DNA of 45,474 bases from Roseomonas acroporae (GCF_023223525.1 NZ_JALPRX010000105.1:1-45474); one strand, 5' to 3'; positions 16,091 to 24,986 are shown, counted from the first letter of the stretch. Notes: a model not told the origin generated them from the letters alone. A program made the numbers and translations.

Positions 16091-16176
16091 CCCCCGTCTG
16101 CCCCCCCGTCTGCCCCCCCGTCTGCCCCCCCGTCTGGCTCCCCCTGTCCGGCCCCCCGTCTGGCTCCCCCTGTCCG
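16091..16176. repeat. C-rich tandem repeats upstream of glpX
   Basis: Four consecutive 12-bp units built on CCCCCGTCTGCC put CGTCTG at 16095, 16107, 16119 and 16131. Then a roughly 26-bp unit (CCCCCGTCTGGCTCCCC followed by TGTCCG) occurs twice. The block lies between the divergent DUF1348 and glpX genes and is strongly asymmetric, with C and T on the plus strand. Confidence 0.85.
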
Positions 16177-16242
16177 ACCCCTGGCGCTTCCGCCGGCCTC
16201 GCGCCGTGGTAGAAGGAACGACAGAGTCGAAGGAGTAGCCCG

Positions 16243-17241
16243 ATGGCCGGACCCACCCTCAGCACCGCCCCGACGCTGCACGTCGACCGCAACCTGGCGC
16301 TGGAGCTGGTGCGTGTGACGGAGGCAGCCGCCATCGCCGCCTCGAAGTGGATGGGCCGCGGCGACAAGAACGCGGCCGACGGCGCCGCCGTGGACGCGAT
16401 GCGCAAGGCCTTCGACACGGTCGCCATCTCCGGCACGGTGGTGATCGGCGAGGGCGAGATGGACGAGGCGCCGATGCTCTACATCGGCGAGAAGATCGGC
16501 CTCGGCGGCCCGGAGGTCGACATCGCCGTCGATCCGCTGGAGGGCACGACGCTGACCGCCAAGGGCGGCCCCAACGCCATGGCGGTGCTGGCGCTGGCCG
16601 AGCATGGCGGCTTCCTGCACGCGCCGGACGTCTACATGGAGAAGCTCGCCGTCGGCCCCGGCCTGCCCGACGACGTGGTCGACATCGACGAGCCGCTGGA
16701 GCGCAACCTGCGCGAGCTGGCGAAGGCCAAGGGCGTCACCGTCCCCGACCTCGTGGTCTGCATGCTCGACCGCGACCGGCACAAGGAATACGTCAAGCAG
16801 TGCCGCTCGGCCGGCGCGCGCGTGATGCTGATCAGCGACGGCGACGTGTTCGGCGTGGTGGCGGCGGCGCTGCCGGCGAGCGAGATCGACATGTATGTCG
16901 GCTCCGGCGGCGCGCCGGAAGGCGTGCTGGCGGCGGCGGCGCTGCGCTGCACCGGCGGGCAGATGCAGGGCCGGCTGATGTTCGAGAACGACGAGCAGAT
17001 CGCCCGCGCGCGGGAGATGGGCGTGACCGACCCGAACAGGAAGTACGGGCTGGAGGAGATGGCGCGCGGCAACGTCATGTTCGCCGCCTCCGGCGTCACC
17101 ACCGGGCCGATGATGCGCGGCGTGCTGCGCACGAAGCACGGCGCGATCACCCATTCCATCGTGATGCGCTCGAAGTCCCGCACGGTGCGCTACGTCGAGG
17201 CGCACCACGACTTCCGCTCCAAGCCCGCCGCCTTCTCCTGA
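16243..17241 (+). CDS. glpX: Class II fructose-1,6-bisphosphatase
   Basis: 332 residues, ribosome site GAAGGAG eight bases before ATG. It hydrolyses fructose-1,6-bisphosphate (and in some bacteria sedoheptulose-1,7-bisphosphate) in gluconeogenesis or a Calvin-type cycle. Metal and phosphate motifs of the GlpX family are clear: GRGDKNAADGAAVDAMR, GEGEMDEAPMLYIGE, DIAVDPLEGTT, GSGGAPEGVLAAAALRC. Length matches the family (about 320-340). recJ starts 9 bp after its stop, so the two are likely cotranscribed, a pairing common in Acetobacteraceae and relatives. Confidence 0.95.
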   Translation: MAGPTLSTAPTLHVDRNLALELVRVTEAAAIAASKWMGRGDKNAADGAAVDAMRKAFDTVAISGTVVIGEGEMDEAPMLYIGEKIGLGGPEVDIAVDPLEGTTLTAKGGPNAMAVLALAEHGGFLHAPDVYMEKLAVGPGLPDDVVDIDEPLERNLRELAKAKGVTVPDLVVCMLDRDRHKEYVKQCRSAGARVMLISDGDVFGVVAAALPASEIDMYVGSGGAPEGVLAAAALRCTGGQMQGRLMFENDEQIARAREMGVTDPNRKYGLEEMARGNVMFAASGVTTGPMMRGVLRTKHGAITHSIVMRSKSRTVRYVEAHHDFRSKPAAFS

Positions 17242-17249
17242 CGGCCCGC

Positions 17250-19049
17250 ATGCGCGACGCCGACACGGGGCCGGATACGGCCGCCGAGGCCCCCGTGCTC
17301 GGCGTCGCGCGCAGCCTGACCGGGCGGCGCTGGACCTGGCGGCAGGGCGATGCGCGCATCGGCCTCGGCCTCGCGCAGCGGCTCGGCGTCCCGGAGCTGG
17401 TCGGCCGCCTGCTCGCCGCCCGCGCCGCGCCCGAGGCGGCGGCCGACTTCCTCTCGCCGACGCTGCGCGCCCTGCTGCCCGACCCCTCGCGCCTCGCCGA
17501 CATGGACGCGGCCGCCGAGCGGCTCGCCGCCGCCGTGCGCTCGGGCGAGACCGTCGCCGTGTTCGGCGACTACGACGTGGACGGCGCCTGCGCCGCCGCC
17601 CTCACCGTGCGCGTGCTGCGCGAGCTGGGCTGCGAGGTGCGCCACTACGTCCCGGACCGCATCCGGGAGGGCTACGGCCCCAACGCGCCGGCCATCGCGT
17701 CGCTCTGCGAGGCCGGCGCCACGCTGATCGTCTGCGTCGATTGCGGCACCGCCGCCGCCGAGGCGCTGGAAGCCGCCGAGGGCCGCGCCGAGGTGGTGGT
17801 GCTCGACCACCACGCGCAGCAGGGCCCGCTGCCGCGCATCGCCGCCACGGTGAACCCGAACCGGCTCGACTGCGCATCGGGCCTGCGCCATCTCTGCGCC
17901 GCCGCCGTCGCCTTCCTCGCCGCCGTCGCGCTGGTCCGCGCGCTGCGCCGCGCCGGCTACTTCGCGCACCGCGCCGAGCCCGCGCTGATGGAGCTGCTCG
18001 ACCTCGTGGCGCTGGCCACGGTGTGCGACGTGATGCCGCTCACCGGCCTCAACCGCGCCCTGGTCGCGCAGGGGCTGAAGGTACTGGCGCGCCGCGGCCG
18101 GCCGGGACTCGCGGCGCTGATGGAGGTGGCGCAGATGCGCGACATCCCCTCGGCGCACACGCTGGGCTTCCTGCTCGGCCCGCGCATCAACGCCGCCGGC
18201 CGCATCGCCGAGTCCGATTCCGGCCTGCGCCTGCTGCTCTCGGACGACCGCATCGAGGCCCGCGTGATGGCCGAGAAGCTGGACGCGGTGAACCGACGCC
18301 GCCAGGAGGTGGAGGGCGAGGTGCTCGCCGCCGCCTACGCGGCCGCCGAGGCCCAGGCCGCCGCCGGCCATCCCGTGCTGCTGATCGGCGGCGAGGGCTG
18401 GCACCCCGGCGTGGTCGGCATCGTCGCCGGCCGCGTGAAGGAGCGGTTCAACCGCCCCGCCTGCGTCGCCGGCATCGCCGAGGGCCTCGCCAAGGGCTCC
18501 GGCCGCTCCGTGGCGGGCGTCGATCTCGGCGCCGCGGTGATCGCGGCGCGCCAGGCCGGGCTGCTGCTCACCGGCGGCGGCCATCCGATGGCCGCCGGCT
18601 TCTCCCTCGCCGCCGAGGGGCTGGAGGCGCTGCACGCCTTCCTCGGCGAGCGCCTCGCCCACGCCGCCATGCTGCCGGCCGCGGCCGATCTCGGCGTGGA
18701 GGGCACGCTGGCCGTGCCCGCCGCCAGCACGGCGCTGGCGCAGGAGGTGGGGCGGCTGGCTCCCTTCGGCGCCGGCAACGAGGAGCCGGTCTTCGCCATC
18801 CCGCGCTGCCGCGTGGTGCGCGCCGACCGCGTCGGCAAGGAGGGCGGCACGGTGCGCGCCTTCCTGGAGGGCGAGGGTGGCGGGCGCCTGAAGGCCATCT
18901 GCTTCCGCGCCAAGGACGGGCCGCTGGCCCAGGCGCTGCTGGCCGGCGACCGCGCGCCGCTGCACCTGTGCGGCCAGCTCCGCGCGGAACGCTGGAACGA
19001 CAACGTCTCCACCAGCCTGCACGTGGTGGACGCGGCGCGGGTGGGCTGA
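17250..19049 (+). CDS. recJ: Single-stranded-DNA-specific exonuclease RecJ
   Basis: 599 residues starting at ATG 17250; the frame is open across glpX upstream but that part is shadow. It degrades single-stranded DNA 5' to 3' in RecF-pathway recombination, mismatch and base-excision repair. DHH-family motifs: VFGDYDVDGACAAAL (about residues 105-118), CVDCGTAA, VVLDHHAQQG (DHH at 186-188), VNPNR. The DHHA1 domain follows with LLLTGGGHPMAAGFSL, and the C-terminal OB-like part ends at residue 599. Length is usual for alphaproteobacterial RecJ. Confidence 0.95.
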   Translation: MRDADTGPDTAAEAPVLGVARSLTGRRWTWRQGDARIGLGLAQRLGVPELVGRLLAARAAPEAAADFLSPTLRALLPDPSRLADMDAAAERLAAAVRSGETVAVFGDYDVDGACAAALTVRVLRELGCEVRHYVPDRIREGYGPNAPAIASLCEAGATLIVCVDCGTAAAEALEAAEGRAEVVVLDHHAQQGPLPRIAATVNPNRLDCASGLRHLCAAAVAFLAAVALVRALRRAGYFAHRAEPALMELLDLVALATVCDVMPLTGLNRALVAQGLKVLARRGRPGLAALMEVAQMRDIPSAHTLGFLLGPRINAAGRIAESDSGLRLLLSDDRIEARVMAEKLDAVNRRRQEVEGEVLAAAYAAAEAQAAAGHPVLLIGGEGWHPGVVGIVAGRVKERFNRPACVAGIAEGLAKGSGRSVAGVDLGAAVIAARQAGLLLTGGGHPMAAGFSLAAEGLEALHAFLGERLAHAAMLPAAADLGVEGTLAVPAASTALAQEVGRLAPFGAGNEEPVFAIPRCRVVRADRVGKEGGTVRAFLEGEGGGRLKAICFRAKDGPLAQALLAGDRAPLHLCGQLRAERWNDNVSTSLHVVDAARVG

Positions 19050-19463
19050 GGCGCGGCCCTTCCCCGGCCGACGCCGCACGCCTGCCGCATCGCGTCCGAC
19101 CACGCCCTGCCGACGCGGCACCGCCCGCTTTCCCCGGCACGCCACACGACACGCCACTCGATACGTCACCCTGGCCGGTTCGAGCCGATTCGACCTCGGG
19201 CGCCGGCGCGTCCTCGCCTTCTGCCGGCACGGCGCGGCCCGGGCTTCCCGCCATGCGTGTGTATCTGTCCGGAATATCGCCCGCACCGGGTCGTGCGCGT
19301 CGCCCGGCCGTTGCGATCGGGTCACACCGTGGCGAACAATCCGACCGTAAGACGTTCGTCATCACGCTTCCGGTTGCGGCGGCGCCTAGCTTGTTGGCGC
19401 GGCCGGTCGGGAGGCCGCAGCGGCATCGCGTCGCCTTTCCGGCGACGCCGAGGGGGATGCAGC
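19050..19463. other. Intergenic region before the porin gene
   Basis: 414 bp without a convincing gene. A weak sigma-70-like pair, TTGCGA near 19312 and AACAAT 18 bp further on, could serve the porin gene. A small inverted repeat (GCGCC...GGCGC) lies near 19382-19401. No small RNA or mobile sequence is recognisable. Confidence 0.4.
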
Positions 19464-21266
19464 GTGGGGGATTTCCTGTCGACAGACCGACATGCCGCCG
19501 GCGCCGCGCAACGCGGCCGGCCGCGCCCGCCGAAGCGGCAATTCGCGCATCCGGGCTGGCTCGTCCTGTGCGCCGCCGGACTCGCCACGCCGGCCCTGGC
19601 GCAGTCGAACGAGGCGTCCGAGCTGGCGGCGCTGCGCCAGCAGAACGCGGCCCTGCAGCAGATGCTCCAGCGCATGGAGCAGCGGCTGGACGCGCTGGAG
19701 CGACGCAGCGGCCCGGCGCACGCCCAGGCCGCGGCCGGCGGGGTGGCGGGAGGCGCCGCCGGGGGGGCGGCCGCCGTGCCGTCCCGCCGCGCCGGCCCGG
19801 CCACCGCCGCCCGCCGCCCGCCGCCGGGCACGCCGCCCACCCAGGCGGAGGCGGCTGCCGGCGCCTCGCCGCTGCAGCAGAGCGCCGTCCCGGGCGCGGC
19901 GACGGGCAGCGCCGTGGAGACGGTCGCGGCCCGCCGCAGCTTCCGCCAGGAGGTGGACGAGGTGCTGCGCGGCGACCTGCCCGGCCTCTCCATGCGCATC
20001 CCCGGCACCGACACCTCGGTGCGGCTCTACGGCTTCGCCAAGGCCAACCTCACCGGCGACCTCGACAGCCGCGTGCGCGCCGACACGACGGTGCCGATGA
20101 GCACGCCGCTGGCCCGCAGCCCGGCCAACCGGCAGGGCGGCGATGTCGGCTTCACGGGCCGCCGCTCCCGCATCGGCCTCGAGACGCTGACGCCGACCGA
20201 TCTCGGCCCGCTGCGCACGCAGATCGAGATGGACTTCGCCGGTACGCAGCCGGCGGCGAACAGCATCGCCACCTCGAACCCCTACACGCCGCGCCTGCGG
20301 CAGGCCTGGGCCTCGCTCGGCGGCGACATCTTCCAGGTGCTGGTCGGCCAGGCGAACAGCGTCTGGAACGAGGGGCTGATCGAGACGCTGAACGACGCCA
20401 CCAACCTCAACCAGTCCTTCGTGCGGCAGGCGCAGATCCGCGTCACCGGGCGGCTGGCGCCGGGGCTGACCGGCCAGCTCTCGCTGGAATCGCCGATCAC
20501 CGACTACGCCAGCGCGGCCGGCGTGTTCTACCCGGACAGCACGCTGAACGGCGGCGCCAGCCCGGCCTTCAACCGCGCGCCCGACCTGCTCGGGCGCCTC
20601 ACCTACCGGGGCGACCTGGGCGAGGTCGGGCTGCGCGGCCTGCTGCGCCAGCTCGAGGTGAACACGCGCGGCACGGCGGTGGCGACGACCTCCTCGGGCG
20701 ACGCCAACGCGGTGGGCTGGGGCACGGCGCTGCACGGCAACCTCGCCCTGTACAACGTCCTCTCGCCCGCCTTCGGCGCCGACCGGCTGCTCGGCATGGT
20801 CTATTACGGCGAGGGCATCGGCCGCTACATGGACGGCAGCTTCGCCGGCCAGTCCGCCGTCACCGATCTCGGCCTGCGCGGCGTCGGACGCGACTTCGGC
20901 CTGGACACGGTGAACAGCTGGGGCTTCATGGCCGGCTACCGGCACTTCTGGAGCGACAAGTTCCGCACCAACGTCTCCTACGCCTACGCCCGCGCCGACT
21001 ACCCGGGCTACACGAACGGCTTCACGCCTGGATCCGACGCGGCCCTCGCCCGCATCCGCGACCAGCAGCAGATCATCGCCAACCTGATCTGGAGCCCGTT
21101 CGGCCGCGTCAACGGCGCCGCCTTCTCGCCCGGCGCGGTCGATGTCGGCGTCGAGTACATCTTCAACCGGCGCGACGTGGCGGGCGGCGCCTCGATGACC
21201 GGCGCCGCCGGCCTCGGCCACGGCATCAACAGCCGCATCCAGGCGACGGCGATCGCGCGGTTCTGA
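19464..21266 (+). CDS. DcaP-like outer-membrane porin with N-terminal coiled coil
   Basis: 600 residues from GTG 19464, chosen because GAGGGGG lies about eight bases ahead and the signal peptide then fits. The hydrophobic core GWLVLCAAGLATPALA is followed by QS, giving cleavage near residue 46. Residues 48-80 are a heptad coiled coil (ELAALRQQNAALQQMLQRM), then an Ala/Pro linker. From about 185 comes an amphipathic beta-barrel starting VRLYGFAKANL, with GRRSRIGLET and a C-terminal aromatic (ends IARF). Coiled coil plus barrel is the DcaP/trimeric-porin layout used for uptake of small acids or sugars. Substrate unknown. Confidence 0.8.
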   Translation: MGDFLSTDRHAAGAAQRGRPRPPKRQFAHPGWLVLCAAGLATPALAQSNEASELAALRQQNAALQQMLQRMEQRLDALERRSGPAHAQAAAGGVAGGAAGGAAAVPSRRAGPATAARRPPPGTPPTQAEAAAGASPLQQSAVPGAATGSAVETVAARRSFRQEVDEVLRGDLPGLSMRIPGTDTSVRLYGFAKANLTGDLDSRVRADTTVPMSTPLARSPANRQGGDVGFTGRRSRIGLETLTPTDLGPLRTQIEMDFAGTQPAANSIATSNPYTPRLRQAWASLGGDIFQVLVGQANSVWNEGLIETLNDATNLNQSFVRQAQIRVTGRLAPGLTGQLSLESPITDYASAAGVFYPDSTLNGGASPAFNRAPDLLGRLTYRGDLGEVGLRGLLRQLEVNTRGTAVATTSSGDANAVGWGTALHGNLALYNVLSPAFGADRLLGMVYYGEGIGRYMDGSFAGQSAVTDLGLRGVGRDFGLDTVNSWGFMAGYRHFWSDKFRTNVSYAYARADYPGYTNGFTPGSDAALARIRDQQQIIANLIWSPFGRVNGAAFSPGAVDVGVEYIFNRRDVAGGASMTGAAGLGHGINSRIQATAIARF

Positions 21267-21369
21267 CCGGGGCCGCTGCCGGGCGTCGCGGCGGCGGCCG
21301 CTTCCCGGCCGTGCGGCCCCGCCCGGCTGGCCTGCCCCACCGCCCGTGCACGAATTCCGGTCGGGCCGT

Positions 21370-22278
21370 TCAGCGCGTCGCGGCCGCCGCCGGGGGTGGC
21401 GGCAGGTAGCCGGCCTCGACCAGGATCGCCAGCGCCTCGGGCGAGCGCAGGAAGGCGAGCAGGTCGGCCGCGCCCGGCCGCACCGGCCGGTTGGCCAGGG
21501 CGGCGGGGTAGAGGATCGGCGCGTGCGCCGATTCCGGGAACACGCCCGCGATGCCGGCATGCCGCGCCCCGCGCACATCGGTCGCGAACACGATGCCGGC
21601 GGCCGCCTCGTCGCGGTCGACCAGGATCACGGCGCCCAGCGTGTGCTCGGTGACGGCGAGCGCGCCGCGCACGCGCTCCCACAGGCCGAGATTGCGCAGG
21701 CTCTCCTTCGCCACCTGTCCGGCCGGGTCCCGCTCCGGGTCGCACATGGCGACGCGGCCGCGCGCGACCAGCGCGTCGATCGGGAAGTCGGGTCCGATCA
21801 CCCGGCCGGCATCGTCGGCCCCGGGCGCGATCAGCACCAGCCGGTTCGCCATGATGACGGCGCGCGTCTCCGGACGGATCAGCCCGCGCCGCGCCGCCTC
21901 GTCCATCCATGGCATGTTGGCGGAGAAGAGGATGTCGGTCGGCGCGCCCTGCGCCAATTGCTGCACGAGATACGGGGTCGGCCCGTAGACGGCGACGGCG
22001 GCCGCGCCGCCCCGTCGGTGCCAGGCCGCCAGCACCGCCTCCAGCCCGTGCCGGAAGGTGGCCGCCGCATAGACCTGGATGGCGTCCGGCCGCGCCTGCC
22101 GGCCTGCCGGCGCATCGGGCATCGCGTGGTCCGGCATCGGGTGACCGGGTTGCGCGCCGCCGGCGGCATCGTGCCCGGCATGCTGCGCCCAGGCGCGCCC
22201 CGCCCCGCCGGCGGCCAGGCCGAGCAGCAGCACGCGCCGGCCCGGTCGGCGGGCGGCGAGGAGAGGGAAGGGCGGCAT
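21370..22278 (-). CDS. Periplasmic ModA-type oxyanion-binding protein with His/Met-rich N-terminus
   Basis: About 302 residues. Two ATGs are close; the second (complement at 22276-22278) has AGGGAG at proper spacing. A signal peptide (RRVLLLGLAAGG...AWAQ) leads into a His/Met/Pro-rich stretch (HAGHD, GHPMPDHAMPD) that looks like a metal-binding spacer. Then comes the ModA-like core: IQVYAAATFRHGLEAVL, GAPTDILFSANMPWMDEA, AVIMANRLVLIAP, GLWERVRGALAV, GIVFATDVRG. It would bind molybdate/tungstate or a similar anion in the periplasm. It is the last gene of an operon with a second ModA-like protein and an aldehyde dehydrogenase; no permease or ATPase is adjacent. Confidence 0.75.
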   Translation of the reverse strand: MPPFPLLAARRPGRRVLLLGLAAGGAGRAWAQHAGHDAAGGAQPGHPMPDHAMPDAPAGRQARPDAIQVYAAATFRHGLEAVLAAWHRRGGAAAVAVYGPTPYLVQQLAQGAPTDILFSANMPWMDEAARRGLIRPETRAVIMANRLVLIAPGADDAGRVIGPDFPIDALVARGRVAMCDPERDPAGQVAKESLRNLGLWERVRGALAVTEHTLGAVILVDRDEAAAGIVFATDVRGARHAGIAGVFPESAHAPILYPAALANRPVRPGAADLLAFLRSPEALAILVEAGYLPPPPAAAATR

Positions 22279-22315
22279 CGGCATACTCCCTGCGCGGTGC
22301 CTTCCGGTGCGCCGC

Positions 22316-23149
22316 CTACCGTTCCCCGACCAGCGGCAGCAGCCCGCCGCGCCGCAGGATCTCCTGGCCCGGCGCCGAGAGCATGAACAGCGCCAGCCGC
22401 GCCGCCTCCGGCCGCCCGGTGAGGATGGCGAGGCCGTAGACCGGCCCCGGCTCCAGCGCGTCGGGCACGGGGAGGGCGGCCAGCCCCGGCACCTCGCGCA
22501 TCACCGCCGCCGTGCCTGAGCAGTAGTAGAGCAGCGCGTCGGCATGGTCGCCGAGGAAGATGGTCGCGGCCGGGCTGTGCCCGGGCTGCGGCGTCATCGA
22601 GCCCGGGCCGCCGAGCAGCAGCCGCGTCTTCGCGGTCAGCGCCGCCTGCGCGCCGGGATGCAGCGCCTCGGCGCGCGCGAAGACGGCGCGGGCGTAGTCG
22701 CCGCCCGGATCGGCGCCCGGCGTCGAGGCGGCGAGGCGCAATCCGGGCGAGAGCAGCCGCTCCAGCAGGTTGCCCTCGGTCAGCCCCAGCCGCGCCGGCG
22801 CCACCACGCACATGCGGTTGCGCGCGAAGGGCACCACCAGCGTGCCCGGGCGCTGCGCCGCGACGGCGCGCGGCTGGGCGAGGTCGGCCGAGGCGAACAG
22901 GTCGGCCGCCTCGCCGTTCCGCAGCCGCTCGCCCAGCACCCCGGCCGGGCCGAAGACCGGCGGCGCCACGGCGTCGGCCGGCAGGCCGGCGGCGGCGATC
23001 AGTTCCGGCAGCACCGCGCCCAGGCTGCCGGCGGCTAGGATGCGGATCGGCTCGGCCGCCCGCGCCGCGCCGGACCAGGCGCCGGTCGACAGGCCGGCGC
23101 CCAGGCACAGCGCCAGGGCGGCGCGGCGCGGCAGCGACCCGGTCCGCAT
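22316..23149 (-). CDS. Second ModA-like periplasmic binding protein
   Basis: 277 residues, ribosome site AGGGGG eight bases before ATG. The signal peptide (RRAALALCLGAGLSTGAWSG...ARA) is followed by IRILAAGSLGAVLPEL, a binding-protein opening, then NGEAADLFASADLAQP, TLVVPFARNRMCVVAP and a C-terminal lobe with ATIFLGDHADALLYYCSGTA. It is clearly related to molybdate/extracellular solute-binding proteins but divergent, so the ligand may differ. It starts 13 bp after the aldehyde dehydrogenase stop and ends 37 bp before the next ModA-like gene, so the three form one transcription unit. Confidence 0.72.
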   Translation of the reverse strand: MRTGSLPRRAALALCLGAGLSTGAWSGAARAAEPIRILAAGSLGAVLPELIAAAGLPADAVAPPVFGPAGVLGERLRNGEAADLFASADLAQPRAVAAQRPGTLVVPFARNRMCVVAPARLGLTEGNLLERLLSPGLRLAASTPGADPGGDYARAVFARAEALHPGAQAALTAKTRLLLGGPGSMTPQPGHSPAATIFLGDHADALLYYCSGTAAVMREVPGLAALPVPDALEPGPVYGLAILTGRPEAARLALFMLSAPGQEILRRGGLLPLVGER

Positions 23150-23162
23150 CGTGCCGTCCCCC

Positions 23163-24659
23163 TCAGGCGGTCCGGATCCAGACCGCCTTCACGTTGAGGT
23201 ACTCCTCGACGTGCTGCAGCCCGCTCTCGCGCCCGTAGCCGCTCATCTTGTAGCCGCCGAAGGGCACGGCCGGGTCCATCGCCTGGTAGCAGTTCACCCA
23301 GACGGAGCCCGCGCGCAGCCCCTTGGCCACCTGGTGCGCCTTGGTCACGTCGCGCGTCCAGACGCCGCTGCCGAGGCCGAAGCTGGTGCGGTTGCCGCGC
23401 GCGATCACCTCCTCGACGCTGTCGAAGGGGATGGCCGAGATCACCGGGCCGAAGATCTCCTCCTGCGCGATGCGCATCCCGTCCGTCACGTCGGCGAAGA
23501 CGGTGGGCGGCACGAAGTAGCCCTTGGCGAGCGCCCCCTCCGTCAGCCGCTCGCCGCCCGAGAGCGGCCGCGCGCCCTCCTGCCGGCCGATGGCGAGGTA
23601 GCCCGTCACCCGGTCGAGCTGCTCGGCCGAGACGAGGGGGCCGATCTGCACCTCGGGGTCGATGCCGTCGCCGACGCGCAGCGTTTTGCTGAACGCCGCG
23701 ACCCGCGCGGTGAATTCCTCGTAGATCCTGCGCTCGACGAACATGCGCGTGCCGGCCGAGCAGATCTGGCCGGAATTGCTGAACACCGCCATGGCGGCGC
23801 CCGGCACCGCCCAGTCCATGTCGGCATCGGCGAAGACGATGTCGGGCGACTTGCCGCCCAGCTCCAGCGAGACGCGCTTGAGGTTGCCCGCCGAGGCCTG
23901 GACGATCTTCTGGCCGGTGACGTGCGAGCCGGTGAAGGCCACCTTGTCCACGTCGCGATGCCCGGCGAGCGCCGCGCCCGCCGTCTCGCCGTAGCCGGGG
24001 ACGACGTTGACCACGCCCTCCGGCACGCCCGCCTCCTGGCACAGCTCGGCCAGGCGCAGCGGCGTCAGCGGCGCCTCCTCGGCCGGCTTGAGCACCACGG
24101 TGCAGCCGGTGGCGAGCGCCGGGCCGATCTTCCAGATCGAGGCGCCGAGCGGCCCGTTCCACGGGATGATGGCGCCGACCACGCCCACCGGCTCCTTCAG
24201 CGTGAAGGAGTGGATCTCGCCCGGCAGCGAGTTCGGGATGGTCTCGCCATGGATCGAGACCGCCTGGCCCGCGTAGTAGCGCAGCATGCCGAGCACGCGC
24301 TGCCGGTTGCCGCGGGTGCGGCTGATCGGCGCGCCCATGTCGAGCGTGTCGAGCGCCGAGAGCTCCTCGATGTGCGCCTCGACGAGGTCGGCCAGCTTCA
24401 GCAGCAGCCGCTGGCGCTCGGCCGGCTTCCACCGGCTCCACGGCCCCTCGAAGGCGCGGCGGGCGGCGGCGACGGCCCGGTCGATGTCCTCCGCGTCGCC
24501 CTCGGCCACCTCGGCCAGCACCTCGCCGGTGGCGGGGTTGCAGGTCCTGAAGGTCTTGCCGGAGGCCGCCTCCACCCACTTGCCGTCGATGAACAGGCGC
24601 TTGGGCTTGCCGGTCAGGAAGGGATGCGATCTGGCATCCAGCGGCGTGATGACGTTCAT
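23163..24659 (-). CDS. NAD(P)-dependent aldehyde dehydrogenase
   Basis: 498 residues, GGGAGG eight bases before ATG. It oxidises an aldehyde to the acid with NAD(P). Family motifs are all present: FIDGKWVEAASGKTF, VVGAIIPWNGPL (cofactor), VLKPAEEAPLTPLRLAEL, FTGSHVTGQKI, catalytic Glu in LELGGKSPDIVF, catalytic Cys in NSGQICSAGTRMFV, EEIFGPVISAIPF, and PFGGYKMSGYGRESG. It resembles the betaine/phenylacetaldehyde/ALDH1 group; the substrate cannot be set. It leads an operon with two ModA-like proteins, an odd partnership since ALDH itself needs no molybdenum. Confidence 0.92.
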   Translation of the reverse strand: MNVITPLDARSHPFLTGKPKRLFIDGKWVEAASGKTFRTCNPATGEVLAEVAEGDAEDIDRAVAAARRAFEGPWSRWKPAERQRLLLKLADLVEAHIEELSALDTLDMGAPISRTRGNRQRVLGMLRYYAGQAVSIHGETIPNSLPGEIHSFTLKEPVGVVGAIIPWNGPLGASIWKIGPALATGCTVVLKPAEEAPLTPLRLAELCQEAGVPEGVVNVVPGYGETAGAALAGHRDVDKVAFTGSHVTGQKIVQASAGNLKRVSLELGGKSPDIVFADADMDWAVPGAAMAVFSNSGQICSAGTRMFVERRIYEEFTARVAAFSKTLRVGDGIDPEVQIGPLVSAEQLDRVTGYLAIGRQEGARPLSGGERLTEGALAKGYFVPPTVFADVTDGMRIAQEEIFGPVISAIPFDSVEEVIARGNRTSFGLGSGVWTRDVTKAHQVAKGLRAGSVWVNCYQAMDPAVPFGGYKMSGYGRESGLQHVEEYLNVKAVWIRTA

Positions 24660-24701
24660 GGCGTGACCTCCCCTTCGCCCCGCCCGGCGGGACCGGGATG
24701 C

Positions 24702-24735
24702 GGGACCGATATGCGGATGCAAACATAGCGGTCCC
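24702..24735. promoter_or_regulatory. 34-bp inverted repeat, candidate operator of the ALDH-SBP operon
   Basis: GGGACCGATATG and CATAGCGGTCCC form 12-bp half sites with one mismatch around a 10-bp spacer, 43-76 bp before the aldehyde dehydrogenase ATG. On the coding strand the inner part reads CCGCTATG...CATATCGG, which recalls the CGCTATAT halves of ModE boxes. It could also act as a plain hairpin, but no T-run follows and no gene ends into it. Confidence 0.55.
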
Positions 24736-24774
24736 CGGGTGGCAAGCCCGCGGCCGGGGTGCCGCCTGCCTCGG

Positions 24775-24905
24775 ACCCCATCCACCCGCCGGGGAAGGTC
24801 TTGCCTTCGCCCGGCCCCATCGACCGGGAGGGCGAGGCCCTCCCGGACCTCTCTTCGTTCGGGGCTGGTGTTCCGACGGGCGGGCCGTCTCTGGCGGGCA
24901 GGGGC
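24775..24905 (-). repeat. Dispersed hairpin repeat, copy 1 (inverted)
   Basis: The stretch contains GGGAGGGCGAGGCCCTCCC and the GACCTCTCTTCGTTC segment, and matches the reverse complement of part of the repeat at 33126-33355. Apart from the inverted repeat at 24702-24735, nothing else is recognisable in the 327-bp gap 24660-24986. Confidence 0.75.
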
Positions 24906-24986
24906 GAGCGTGGACAATGCCCGGTCGGGAGCCGGGGCGCGGAGCCTTCGGCGAAGTCCCGTCCCCGCGCCGGCGGGAGCCCGCCG

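Noticed and set aside
17741-21409. 1222-codon plus-strand frame through recJ and the porin gene
   Set aside because: Out of frame with two recognised proteins; the Arg/Pro/Gly-rich translation is a frame shadow.
24775-24905. Insertion sequence remnant
   Set aside because: No transposase coding sequence or terminal inverted repeats with target duplication are visible; only hairpin repeats are seen.
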